A stretch of 35,818 nt of DNA from Planctomycetota bacterium. Its GTDB lineage: Bacteria > Planctomycetota > Phycisphaerae > Phycisphaerales > Phycisphaeraceae. The notes beneath the pieces are model-generated. The model made no database searches and was not told where the DNA came from. It saw only the letters and a program-made list of their open reading frames with translations. The translations under genes and the position numbers were made by a program. The stretch is from positions 1-35,818 of the forward strand of contig JAIOPN010000035.1 in the NCBI GenBank assembly GCA_021413865.1, read 5' to 3'. Of this stretch, positions 7,628-15,427 are shown piece by piece; position 1 is the first letter of the stretch, and the number at the start of each line of letters is the position of its first letter.

Positions 7628-8908
7628 ATGAAGACAGCGACCTCCAAGCTCGCCATCAACGGCGGCAAAAAATCCGTCCCCGAGGACCTCAAGTTTCACG
7701 TCTGGCCCGCCGTCGATAAGGACGACGAGGAGATGGTCCTCGCCTCCCTGCGCCAGCCCAGCCACGCGTGGGGCCCCAACTGCGTCAAGCTCCAGGAAGA
7801 ATGGGCGGCGTGGAACGGCAACAAGTTCGTCGCCGCCACCAACTCCGGCACCGCCGCGCTGCACATGGCCATCGCCGCGTGCGACATCGGCGCCGGCGAC
7901 GAGGTCATCACCACCACCCTCTCCTGGACCAGCACCGCCACCAGCATCCTCCACCACAACGCGATCCCGATCTTCGTGGACGTCGAGTGGAAGACCATGC
8001 TGATCGACCCGGCCAAGATCGAGGCCGCGATCACCCCCAAGACCAAGGCCATCATGCCCGTGCACTACTGGGGCGTCCCCTGCGACATGGACCCGATCAT
8101 GGACATCGCGCGGCGCAAGGGGCTGCACGTGATCGAGGACGCCTGCCAGGCGCACGGGGCGCGGTACAAGAAGCGCAACGTCGGCACCTTCGGCAACTGC
8201 GCCGCATTCAGCCTCAACCAGAACAAGAACTTCTGCGGCGGCGAGGGCGGGCTCTTCTGCACCGAGGACGAGCAGATGCACGTCAAGGGGCGGGCGCTCA
8301 TGAACTTCGGCGAGATGCGTGCCCCCGAAGCCAACCGCGACTTCCACGCCTACGGCATGGGCTGGATGTACCGTACCAGCGACCTGCCCGCGGCCTTCTC
8401 CCGCAGCCAGCTCAAGAAGCTCACCGCCACCAACGACCAGGCACGCGCGAACTGGAACCGCGTGCACAAGGGCCTGGCCGGTGTGCCGAACATGGTCCCC
8501 TCCTTCAGCACCGCCGATCAGGAGACCAACGGCTACGCCTACGTCGTCCGCCCCGACCCCGCGTATGCCAACCGTCGCGGCGTGAAGATCGGCGACCTGC
8601 GCGACGCGGTCGTCAAGGCCATCGTCGCCGAGGGCGTCAACGTCGGCGGGCCGCGCTGGATGCTCCCGGCCCACACCGTCTTCCAGGCCAAGAACGGCTA
8701 CGGCCACGGCTGCCCCTGGACTTGCAGCTTCGCCCGGCCCAACATCAGCTACGACCTCTCCCAATACGAGGTCGGCACCCAGTGCATGGAGAGCACCATC
8801 TGGCTCTCGGTCAACACCCACCGCCCGCCCAACGGCCCAGAGCAGTGTGACGCCGTCATCGCCGGCATCCGCAAGGTGTTTGAGAACATCGACGAGGTGC
8901 CCGTTTAG
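7628..8908 (+). CDS. DegT/DnrJ/EryC1/StrS-family PLP aminotransferase
   Basis: A 426-residue PLP enzyme of the sugar/aminocyclitol aminotransferase family. G-T-A-A-L-H (74-79) binds the cofactor phosphate, V-I-E-D-A-C-Q-A-H-G (168-177) carries the Asp facing the pyridine nitrogen, and N-Q-N-K-N-F-C-G-G-E-G-G places the Schiff-base lysine at K200. The usual S-F-H-x-x-K is replaced by S-L-N-Q-N-K. GGAG lies 8 bp before the ATG at 7628. Typical roles are in nucleotide-sugar or surface-glycan synthesis, but no other such genes are next to it, so the substrate is open. Confidence 0.87.
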   Translation: MKTATSKLAINGGKKSVPEDLKFHVWPAVDKDDEEMVLASLRQPSHAWGPNCVKLQEEWAAWNGNKFVAATNSGTAALHMAIAACDIGAGDEVITTTLSWTSTATSILHHNAIPIFVDVEWKTMLIDPAKIEAAITPKTKAIMPVHYWGVPCDMDPIMDIARRKGLHVIEDACQAHGARYKKRNVGTFGNCAAFSLNQNKNFCGGEGGLFCTEDEQMHVKGRALMNFGEMRAPEANRDFHAYGMGWMYRTSDLPAAFSRSQLKKLTATNDQARANWNRVHKGLAGVPNMVPSFSTADQETNGYAYVVRPDPAYANRRGVKIGDLRDAVVKAIVAEGVNVGGPRWMLPAHTVFQAKNGYGHGCPWTCSFARPNISYDLSQYEVGTQCMESTIWLSVNTHRPPNGPEQCDAVIAGIRKVFENIDEVPV

Positions 8909-8929
8909 TCCAGCGTCCTCGGCCGCTCC

Positions 8930-9910
8930 ATGCCTCCAACAACGCATCAACCCAGCGCCGCCAGGGGGTTCGCTTTCGCCTTTGTGGGCATGGTTTTCCT
9001 TTCCTGCAATTACATCTCGGTGAAGTATTGCCTGGATAGAGAAGGCAACGGGTTCAACCCCGAAACACTCACCGTCATCTGGATGGGCGCGGCGACGCTG
9101 TTCGCCTTCCTCTGGGTCATCGGACGGCGACAGGTATCTGAGCTCCCCCTCGCGGGTGCAACCCTTGGGTGGATGGTTGGGCTGGGCGTATGCAACGGCG
9201 CCGCGCAGCTCATGGCTTGGCAGGGCCTGAACCGGCTCGACCCGTCGATGGCCTCATTCATGGGGCGGTTCGCGCCCGTCATGGCGATCTTCATGGGCGC
9301 CACGATCCTCCACGAGCGCATCCGCGTCGTCGAATGGTACGCCATCGCCCTGATGATCGCCGGCGGCCTGCTCACCACGCTCGCCCCGACGCACAACGCC
9401 CCGGTGCTGAGCTGGCTGGGCATCATCCTCAGCCTCGCCTCGGCGTTCCTCTTTGCGATGCAGCTCCTCCTGGCCAAGAAAAACGGGCACGGCCTGGCGG
9501 TCGGCGTCATGATCTTCTACCGCGTCGGCGTCGCCGCCGTCATCGTCACCGTCTGGGCGCTCGCCGCACGCAAGCTCGACTTCTCCCACGCACGCCCCGA
9601 TCAGTGGGCCGTCCTAATCGGCGGCGCCTTCATCGGCCCGTTCCTCAGCTACGTCTGCACCTTCCACTCCTACCGCTTCTGGGACATGGCCCGCTCGTCG
9701 ATGATCCTCACGCTCCAACCCCTGGTCGTGATCCCGCTGGCGTTGATCGTCTTCGGCACGAGGCTCACCACCTGGCAATACGCCGGCGGCTTCATCACGA
9801 TCGCCGGCGGCGTCTGGCTCGCCGTCATCCACCACCGCGCCCAGGAAGACCCGATCGAGGTCATCGGCGAAGAGGAACCGTCGGGAAGCGCGCAGCCCGC
9901 CGATCGCTAG
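8930..9910 (+). CDS. DMT-superfamily (EamA) transporter
   Basis: A 326-residue integral membrane protein with about ten hydrophobic helices in two EamA repeats (about 12-150 and 165-305). The first repeat includes A-S-F-M-G-R-F-A-P-V-M-A-I-F-M-G and a typical helix pair around E-R-I-R-V-V-E-W-Y. EamA proteins export amino acids, metabolites or nucleotide sugars. It starts 21 bp after the aminotransferase stop codon on the same strand, so the pair may be one unit. The substrate is not predictable. Confidence 0.85.
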   Translation: MPPTTHQPSAARGFAFAFVGMVFLSCNYISVKYCLDREGNGFNPETLTVIWMGAATLFAFLWVIGRRQVSELPLAGATLGWMVGLGVCNGAAQLMAWQGLNRLDPSMASFMGRFAPVMAIFMGATILHERIRVVEWYAIALMIAGGLLTTLAPTHNAPVLSWLGIILSLASAFLFAMQLLLAKKNGHGLAVGVMIFYRVGVAAVIVTVWALAARKLDFSHARPDQWAVLIGGAFIGPFLSYVCTFHSYRFWDMARSSMILTLQPLVVIPLALIVFGTRLTTWQYAGGFITIAGGVWLAVIHHRAQEDPIEVIGEEEPSGSAQPADR

Positions 9911-9940
9911 CTCGGACATGAGATATCTAATAGCTCCAGA

Positions 9941-9969
9941 TTGGCGGGCATGCGCAACATTGTTATACT
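9941..9969 (+). promoter_or_regulatory. Probable sigma70 promoter of tRNA-Val
   Basis: TTGGCG (9941-9946), a 17-bp spacer and TATACT (9964-9969) give a reasonable housekeeping promoter about 85 bp before the tRNA. It lies in an otherwise gene-free interval. Confidence 0.5.
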
Positions 9970-10053
9970 TCCACACTCGGTGACGGGCAGTTTCCCGCCG
10001 CCGGTTGCACGCGCAACAGGGTTAGACCCCAGCGCCGGCAAGTCTGCCGATAA

Positions 10054-10127
10054 GGGCCATTAGCGCAGTTGGCTAGCGCGCTTCCTTGACATGGAAGAGG
10101 TCACTGGTTCAAGTCCAGTATGGCCCA
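10054..10127 (+). tRNA. tRNA-Val (anticodon GAC)
   Basis: The cloverleaf folds completely: acceptor GGGCCAT with ATGGCCC, D stem GCGC/GCGC, anticodon stem CTTCC/GGAAG around loop TTGACAT (anticodon GAC at 10088-10090), T stem ACTGG/CCAGT around TTCAAGT, discriminator A at 10127. CCA is not encoded. Its last 15 bases belong to the att core of the element that follows, so integration restores an intact tRNA. The minus-strand integrase gene overlaps it from 10101. Confidence 0.97.
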
Positions 10128-11393
10128 TTGGTTACGTTCGCAATTTCCCGCAACCTCCCGCAACTCCCGCGAATCACAGGCATCTACATCATTTCCCGTT
10201 TTCCCCGCTATCCGTGGTTGCGGGTCGTTTTCTGTCGTTCGGTGCAATGACTGTGCCGGATTCTGTGCCGCGCTGTCGGCGCCCGTCGCGGCGTCGAAGT
10301 GGGCGTCTCTCGTTTGCAGGTAGTGCGTCGCCGCGATCAGCGGGGAGTGGCCCAGCCATCCCGCGACGACGTGATTCGGGAACCGCTCCACCCAATCGCA
10401 CGCGCACGACGCCCGCAAATTGTGGAAAAGTCTCGGCCATGGTTTCTCCCCGGCGCGGTTGATGATCTTGTGCAGGGTGGTCCGCAGGTTCATCCCCGGC
10501 GTGTGCAGCCTGGGTATCACGGCCTCGGTCGTGGTGGGATCCTCGGGGTCAAACGGCGCGGCTTGCTCGAACAGCGTCAACAGGATCGGGCGCAGGTCCG
10601 GCCCGATCGGCACGACGCGCACCGCGTGGCCCTCGTGCCCGGCGGTCTTGGGCGAGCGTACCGTCAGCCGTGAGCGCTCCCAGTTCACATCGGCCCACCG
10701 GAGCCCCATGATCTCCGACGGGCACCGCAGGCCCGCGTAGCGGCTCAGCGCGACGACGGCTCGCCACTGTTGATCGGGACAGGCGTTGAGCACCGCCGCG
10801 ATGGTCGCGCGGCTGACGTACCTCGAGCGCTCGGGGTTGGATTGCGAGCCGGTCCGCAGGTCGGCAAACGGGTTGGCGGTCAGCAGCCCCCACCGCACCG
10901 CCTTGGCGAAGATGGCCTTCGCCACCCGCACCCGCTTGGCGACGGTCGCGCCGGCCAGCTTCGCATCGACGATGGACTTCCTCCACCCGTCAGCGTCCGC
11001 CGCGGTGATGGACTCGAGCGCCCGCCCGCCGATGTACGCCCGCAACGAGTCGGTCGTCTGTTTGTACGCCAGCAGCGTTACGGGCTTGACGGTGGCGTTC
11101 TTCGTGAAGCGGTCGAGTAGGTCCGCGACGGTGCCGGCGCCGCCGGCGGGCTTGGTCAGCCCCACCGCCACGAGCCGGGCGCGGAGGGTGTCGCCGATGC
11201 CCTCCAGCCACGCCAGCGTCTCGGCCCTGGGCGTGCCGTTGCATGACTTGGCGGCGATCAGGTCGTCAACAAACCCGCGCACCCGCTCGGCGTTCCTCGC
11301 GGTCATGTCGCCCAACCGGATCGTCTTGCGCTTCAGGCCGTCGGTGAACAGGATGCGCCGCCGGCCGCTTGCTTCGGTGTTGATCGTGCTCAT
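10101..11393 (-). CDS. int: Tyrosine site-specific integrase, 3' end running into tRNA-Val
   Basis: A 430-residue phage-type integrase. The N-terminal half is SAM-like DNA-binding sequence. The catalytic domain is complete: R223 (G-L-R-C-P-S-E), K249 (S-P-K-T-A-G), H324-x-x-R327 (H-N-L-R), H349 (W-L-G-H-S) and nucleophile Y358 (T-H-Y-L-Q). It should recombine attP with the tRNA-Val 3' end. Residues 420-427 (R-N-Q-W-A-I-L-D) are encoded by the att core, and the last three residues plus TGA by the antisense of the tRNA. In the excised circle the frame would continue into the open frame at the other end of the element. Its ATG overlaps the stop of the upstream Xre gene (ATGA). Confidence 0.93.
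   Translation of the reverse strand: MSTINTEASGRRRILFTDGLKRKTIRLGDMTARNAERVRGFVDDLIAAKSCNGTPRAETLAWLEGIGDTLRARLVAVGLTKPAGGAGTVADLLDRFTKNATVKPVTLLAYKQTTDSLRAYIGGRALESITAADADGWRKSIVDAKLAGATVAKRVRVAKAIFAKAVRWGLLTANPFADLRTGSQSNPERSRYVSRATIAAVLNACPDQQWRAVVALSRYAGLRCPSEIMGLRWADVNWERSRLTVRSPKTAGHEGHAVRVVPIGPDLRPILLTLFEQAAPFDPEDPTTTEAVIPRLHTPGMNLRTTLHKIINRAGEKPWPRLFHNLRASCACDWVERFPNHVVAGWLGHSPLIAATHYLQTRDAHFDAATGADSAAQNPAQSLHRTTENDPQPRIAGKTGNDVDACDSRELREVAGNCERNQWAILDLNQ
10113..10136. other. attL: attL core (24-bp direct repeat, left copy)
   Basis: The core begins GTCCAGTATGGCCCATTGG and ends GTTACG. Its first 15 bases are the T-stem 3' strand, acceptor 3' strand and discriminator of tRNA-Val. An identical copy lies at 19246-19269. 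Similarity continues imperfectly to the right of both copies because integrase 3' ends lie there in both places. Confidence 0.9.
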
Positions 11394-11620
11394 GGCTTAC
11401 TCCGTTTCTTGAGGCGGGGCGAGGGTTTCAACTCGATGGTGTGACCGAGTGCGCGGGCGAGGGTTTCGGCGCTCTCGAACATCAGCCCCCGCTCTTTGCG
11501 GAGCAGGCGGGAGATGGCGCTCTTGGCGATGCCCGTCTCTCTGGACAGCGCCCCGATGGTGCGGCCGTCGCGTCGGATCAGGGCGGCCAGTTCGTCTAAT
11601 ACCTTTGGCATGGCTTTCAT
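11390..11620 (-). CDS. Xre-family helix-turn-helix regulator
   Basis: A 76-residue single-domain DNA-binding protein. The HTH lies about 20-57 (I-G-A-L-S-R-E-T-G-I-A-K-S-A-I-S-R-L-L), followed by E-S-A-E-T-L-A-R-A-L-G, the classic Cro/cI-type order. The ATG at 11620 is preferred over an upstream TTG because GGAG stands 8 bp before it. The stop overlaps the integrase ATG by four bases, so the two are translationally coupled, and it probably controls int expression. A terminator lies just upstream, so this pair has its own promoter. Confidence 0.85.
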   Translation of the reverse strand: MKAMPKVLDELAALIRRDGRTIGALSRETGIAKSAISRLLRKERGLMFESAETLARALGHTIELKPSPRLKKRSKP

Positions 11621-11667
11621 CTTATCGACTCCGTAGCCCGGTGGCAACAGCAATTTACAGGGAATCT

Positions 11668-11700
11668 AAAAAGCCCGGCCGGCTCATCACTTCCGGCCGG
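11668..11700 (-). terminator. Rho-independent terminator of the element operon
   Basis: On the minus strand, CCGGCCGG, a 10-nt loop and CCGGCCGG form an 8-bp GC stem followed by GC and five T residues. It lies 38 bp past the stop of the small membrane protein and separates the long operon from the xre-int pair. A further stem, TGCGGC/GCCGCA (11707-11722), precedes it. Confidence 0.7.
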
Positions 11701-11738
11701 ACAGGATGCGGCACACGCCGCACCCGCGCGGTACTGGA

Positions 11739-11864
11739 TTAGAACAAGTGGAGCACGGCCACCGCGATATACATCGCACACACCAGCATCACCGCCACCG
11801 CGCCGATTAGCGCGGCTCCGATGGCGTCCACTGTGTTGATGTCGTCTTCGTCGTTGAGGCTCAT
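11739..11864 (-). CDS. Small single-span membrane protein
   Basis: A 41-residue protein: acidic start M-S-L-N-D-E-D-D, then a hydrophobic helix at about 15-38 rich in Ala, Val, Ile and Met, ending H-L-F. An AAGGAG sequence 7 bp before the ATG at 11864 supports it as a real gene. It is the last gene of the leftward operon, before the terminator. The size and topology recall small phage membrane proteins (holin-like or superinfection-exclusion), but one helix is too little to assign a role. Confidence 0.7.
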   Translation of the reverse strand: MSLNDEDDINTVDAIGAALIGAVAVMLVCAMYIAVAVLHLF

Positions 11865-11945
11865 GTGAGGCTCCTTCGTTGAGTTGAGGTAAAAGCCCAC
11901 GCCGGCCGCGTGCGTAGGTCACGGCCGGCGCGGGCGAGCAAAGGA

Positions 11946-12479
11946 TCAGAGCCAGGGCAGGGGCTTCTGCTGCATGCAGTCCGCCACCCACGCGGCCAGC
12001 GCGGGCGCGCCGCCGATGCGGAGAAGCTCGCGGCCGTTGCCGATTTGCTCGCGCCACGCCTCGGATCCGCCCGTGCCGGCGCGGTTCAGGTGTTCGAGGA
12101 TCAGCGCCTCGTAATCGCCGGGCTCGCGCTCGACCATGTGTTCCGCGAGACCCTTCATGGACTGCGACCGGACACCCGCCGCTGCCCGGACCGCTTCGGC
12201 CCGCGCCGCCGCGCTCCGCTCGAACTCTGCCCGCTCGGCCGCGTGCCGCTTCTCGACCGCGCGCAGGTCGTCGCGTTGGTCCTCGTTCATCTCGCCCAGG
12301 CCGTCCTTGGCGAACGCCCGCAACGCCTTCGTCAGCTCGGCCGGCGTCTTGGGCAGTCGGTCACGCCGGGCCTCGCGGTCGGCCCGCCACCGGGCGGTCA
12401 ACGCTTCCGCGTTCACGCGCGCGTTGTGCTGCTGCGGCGTTTCCTGAAATTGTCCGGTCGTCGTGTTCGTCGTGCTCAT
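11946..12479 (-). CDS. Hypothetical protein with charged helical centre
   Basis: A 177-residue protein with no recognised family. Residues about 20-110 are very rich in Arg, Ala and Glu and likely form long helices or a coiled coil (R-A-V-E-K-R-H-A-A-E-R-A-E-F-E-R). The C-terminal part is shorter and ends K-P-L-P-W-L. AAGGAAG lies upstream of the ATG at 12479. It lies between the M41-like peptidase and the small membrane protein in the same operon, so it is probably a module protein of the element, perhaps structural or scaffolding-like. That role is a guess. Confidence 0.65.
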   Translation of the reverse strand: MSTTNTTTGQFQETPQQHNARVNAEALTARWRADREARRDRLPKTPAELTKALRAFAKDGLGEMNEDQRDDLRAVEKRHAAERAEFERSAAARAEAVRAAAGVRSQSMKGLAEHMVEREPGDYEALILEHLNRAGTGGSEAWREQIGNGRELLRIGGAPALAAWVADCMQQKPLPWL

Positions 12480-12548
12480 ACTCTGCTTCCTTGCTTACTC
12501 GCCGCTGAACCGCGCGGCTCCGGTTGCGGAAATGCTCCGCGTGAATCG

Positions 12549-13610
12549 TCAAAAGTTTTTCGGTATGCCTCTTGCCCACGGCCAGCCCTTATCGCCAGCC
12601 AGTCGCGCTTTCCAAAACGCGGCCTCCATCTGCTCGTCGTAATCGCCACGGTGGTACGCGACGACGGTGGCGACGGTCTCGCCGCTGACCTCGCCGTCGT
12701 CGTACAGCAGCTTCGCCAGGCCACGGATTGCGAGATAGTTATCCTGCACGCACCGCTGCGCCAGCTGCCACGCCTGGGCGGTTTCGTCGCCGTATTCCGC
12801 AACGTCTTTGCCGTGGTAGGCGGACACGGCCGCGAGGAACTGCGGGCCGTCGGCGTGCGGGCCGTGATCCTGCATCCGCGAGGATGTAGCCCCGCCGACG
12901 ATTACCTCGGCTTCTGCGCCGGCGCTAGTGGAGATCGCCATCAGGTCTTGCCGACCCTCGCTGCGGTACTGGCAAAGACCACTCCGCCCGCCTGCATCCA
13001 CGCGGGCAAACTTGACGTTGCCCGGCATTAAGACCTCCATCACGCAGGCGTGACCGGCTTCGTGAGCGGCGACGATCCACTTCTCGCGGTCCTCGGCTTC
13101 GCGGTGGTCGCCGTCGTTGAGGGTCAGTGCCGCCGTGAGGCTCGGCTCGCCCAGCCCGTGCCCAGGGCGTTGACGGTCGGCCTGGTCCCTCCTGACCTTG
13201 GCGAGAAAATCGAGGTGCCCTTGAATCTTCCGCTTCAACTCGCGGTCCTGCGCGGTCGATCGCGGACCGGGTGTTGCCGCAGGCGGAGCGCCGGCCGATG
13301 GCCGAACGCCCGCCCACGGCAACGGAATACCCGGCTCGGGCATCGGCTCGCCGCTGTCGATGATGCGCTGGCGTTCGGCCTCGATCGCCGCGCCTGTAAC
13401 GTCGCGGACGCCGCGACGATGAAGCGCGCCGACGATCCCGATGGTGTTCGCCTGGTGCTGGCGAAGCTCGGCCATCGCCGCGAGGATGATCGGGTCATTC
13501 GCGGGGGCTCCGCGTAACCTGCCCGCCACGAGAACGAGGGAGGCGGGACCGCCCCAGAAACCAGTGGGTGCGGTCGGACGGGGGGGCATGGGGGTGATGC
13601 GGGTGGTCAT
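12549..13610 (-). CDS. Stand-alone M41-like (FtsH-type) zinc peptidase
   Basis: A 353-residue protein starting at the ATG at 13610 (AAGGAAA upstream). The key signal is V-A-A-H-E-A-G-H-A at 181-188, with H183-E184-x-x-H187 as zinc ligands and base. This H-E-A-G-H form is typical of FtsH peptidase domains (family M41). The following A-G-A-E-A-E-V-I-V-G-G (230-240) and the Asp-bearing H-A-D-G-P-Q-F (252-258) match the FtsH order of G-G-R-A-A-E-E and S-N-D-L. No AAA+ ATPase domain and no membrane anchor are present. Residues 1-120 are Pro/Ala-rich. It could process element or helper-phage proteins. The substrate is unknown. Confidence 0.7.
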   Translation of the reverse strand: MTTRITPMPPRPTAPTGFWGGPASLVLVAGRLRGAPANDPIILAAMAELRQHQANTIGIVGALHRRGVRDVTGAAIEAERQRIIDSGEPMPEPGIPLPWAGVRPSAGAPPAATPGPRSTAQDRELKRKIQGHLDFLAKVRRDQADRQRPGHGLGEPSLTAALTLNDGDHREAEDREKWIVAAHEAGHACVMEVLMPGNVKFARVDAGGRSGLCQYRSEGRQDLMAISTSAGAEAEVIVGGATSSRMQDHGPHADGPQFLAAVSAYHGKDVAEYGDETAQAWQLAQRCVQDNYLAIRGLAKLLYDDGEVSGETVATVVAYHRGDYDEQMEAAFWKARLAGDKGWPWARGIPKNF

Positions 13611-13635
13611 GGTGATTTCCTTTTGTGTGGGTTGG

Positions 13636-14916
13636 TTACTTGAACGCATCCTCGGTAACGACCGTGACGGTGACGCCGGTACCCTCTTTGTTGTTGAGCT
13701 TCTGTAGCTCCTCGTACTGCTTCTTCGCCACATCAAGCTGTGCCTTCGTGTTCGCCTCAGCGGTGTCGCGCCGTGGGGCGCTGGACGCATAGCCGGTGGT
13801 GAACCGCACCTGCTTGAAGGCGAACGTGTTCGGCGCGTCGGTGTTCGCGCTTGCAAGGTCGATGTTCGCGGCGCGCACGGCGCGGGCGTAGGTGTCCCAG
13901 TTGATGGCCCCGGCGTTGAGCAATTCCCCGAGCCGGTCGATCGCGGCCTCGTGCTTTTCGAGAGGGGTGCGGGTGGCGTCGTAGACGGATTTGGCGTCTC
14001 TGGCGATCGCGGCCTGCGCGTCAGCGACCCTTTTGGCCGACTCCTCCAGCGAGTCGAGGCGGGCTTTGTAATCGTCGAGTTGCACGCCGACCCCCGGACC
14101 GAACGCATCGACCGCCGCCTTGCGCATCGCCTCGAATGGGGTCACGCCGAACTGGTCAACGCTCCTGAAGAAATCGTCGAGCTGGTCGCGCAACGGCTTC
14201 AGGGAGGTGGCCTTGATCTCGTTCTGCGTTGTTCGCAGCAGGTCAAGTGCGCCCGCCCGGATGGCGTCGATTTGTTCCGAGAGCGCCGCGATGCCGCCCG
14301 GCGCGATGTTCATACGCGACAGCTTCTCCATCACCTTTTGAAGCTCAGCCCCCTTGTTGATGGAATCCTCGAAAGCGCTCTGCGCGGCGGCAAGCTGCTT
14401 TTGTTCGGGCGTAGCGTCGGACGCCTGGATGCGGGCGCGGGCAAGGTCTGTCACGATGTCGCGCGCCTTTGTCGCCGCGCCGGTGTATTCGGCCAGTGCG
14501 GCGGCGCTCTTCTTGTTGGCCTCGATGGTTTTTGTGGTGAACTCCTCAACCGTCATGCTGCCGGTGGTCCACGCCACGAGCATCTCGCCGATCTTCGTGC
14601 CGGCCTTGAAATACTCGCCGAAGACGGGAATCGTTCCGGCGATGGCGCTGCCTAAACCGATGCTCGCCTCGGCCGCGTCTAGCTCCCCCTTGCGGAGCGC
14701 CTCCATCGTGCTCCGGGATTCGTCCAGCGCGCGGTTGAGGCGCTTGCCCGCAAACTCCAAAATCGCGCCGGCCGCGCCGCCCTTGATGAATTCGAGGGAC
14801 AGCCCGCCCGTTCCTTCGGTGAGCCGGCGCGTGGTTGCGGCCGCCTTGTTCATTTCGTTGGTAAACGCGGCCGTGTTGGCAGAGAGACCGACAGCTAGGT
14901 TTGCGATGAGTGCCAT
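13636..14916 (-). CDS. Tail tape-measure-like protein
   Basis: A 426-residue, mostly helical protein. The N-terminus (A-N-L-A-V-G-L-S-A-N-T-A-A-F-T) resembles the start of tape-measure-like phage proteins, followed by hydrophobic Gly/Ala segments (about 45-57 and 85-100) and long charged helices. True tape measures are often over 600 residues, so this may be shortened or a related morphogenesis protein. Its ATG lies one base after the terminase small subunit stop, with AGGA inside that gene's 3' end, which implies coupled translation. In normal phages the head genes lie between these two. Confidence 0.45.
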   Translation of the reverse strand: MALIANLAVGLSANTAAFTNEMNKAAATTRRLTEGTGGLSLEFIKGGAAGAILEFAGKRLNRALDESRSTMEALRKGELDAAEASIGLGSAIAGTIPVFGEYFKAGTKIGEMLVAWTTGSMTVEEFTTKTIEANKKSAAALAEYTGAATKARDIVTDLARARIQASDATPEQKQLAAAQSAFEDSINKGAELQKVMEKLSRMNIAPGGIAALSEQIDAIRAGALDLLRTTQNEIKATSLKPLRDQLDDFFRSVDQFGVTPFEAMRKAAVDAFGPGVGVQLDDYKARLDSLEESAKRVADAQAAIARDAKSVYDATRTPLEKHEAAIDRLGELLNAGAINWDTYARAVRAANIDLASANTDAPNTFAFKQVRFTTGYASSAPRRDTAEANTKAQLDVAKKQYEELQKLNNKEGTGVTVTVVTEDAFK

Positions 14917-14917
14917 G

Positions 14918-15427
14918 TCAGGATCCTTTTGGGGTGGGGTTTTTGCTCGCCGTCTCGGTGAGGTAGTTGTTAATCGTGTTGCGGTTTAAGAACTCGGCCA
15001 GCATGTCACGGGCCGGCGTGACGGGCAGGTCCAATCGCTGCCGCGACAAACTCGTCAGCCCAAAGTGCCCGGCGAGTTGAAGGTAGAGCGATGCGGCCTG
15101 CGAAAAAATCGCGTTCGCGGGATTCGACTTCCGAAGCTCAGCCGTTGCGTAGGTGATGCCGTTTTCGCGCAGGGCATCCGCCGCGGCGCGCATCACGCTG
15201 TAGGTCTCGGCCGTCGCCTCGAGCGCCGGTTCGTCGATCGCCATGAAGACGCCGCTTTGAACCAGGGCCGGCGCGACCCTCCGCCAGAATTCCTTTGCGC
15301 AGTCCGTCAGGTGCTCGGGCGGTTCGGCCGAGCCGGGGGTGAGCCCGGTGGTTTTCGGTGCCGGCTTCCCTCGCGTCGAGCCGGCGAGTCGAAGGGCGCG
15401 CGGTTTTGGATACGGTCCTGGTGCCAT
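14918..15427 (-). CDS. terS: Phage terminase small subunit, P27 family
   Basis: A 169-residue protein with the P27-type layout: P-K-P-R-A-L-R-L-A-G-S-T-R-G-K-P near the start, E-F-W-R-R-V-A-P-A-L, A-L-E-A-T-A-E-T-Y, then N-P-A-N-A-I-F-S-Q-A, Y-L-Q-L-A-G-H-F-G-L-T-S-L-S-R-Q-R-L. Small terminases recognise the packaging site on DNA and hand it to the large subunit. No large subunit gene is nearby. The ATG at 15427 overlaps the TAA of the upstream gene (TAATG), and AAGGAG stands before it. A terS without terL is what satellites such as PICIs carry to redirect helper packaging. Confidence 0.85.
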   Translation of the reverse strand: MAPGPYPKPRALRLAGSTRGKPAPKTTGLTPGSAEPPEHLTDCAKEFWRRVAPALVQSGVFMAIDEPALEATAETYSVMRAAADALRENGITYATAELRKSNPANAIFSQAASLYLQLAGHFGLTSLSRQRLDLPVTPARDMLAEFLNRNTINNYLTETASKNPTPKGS

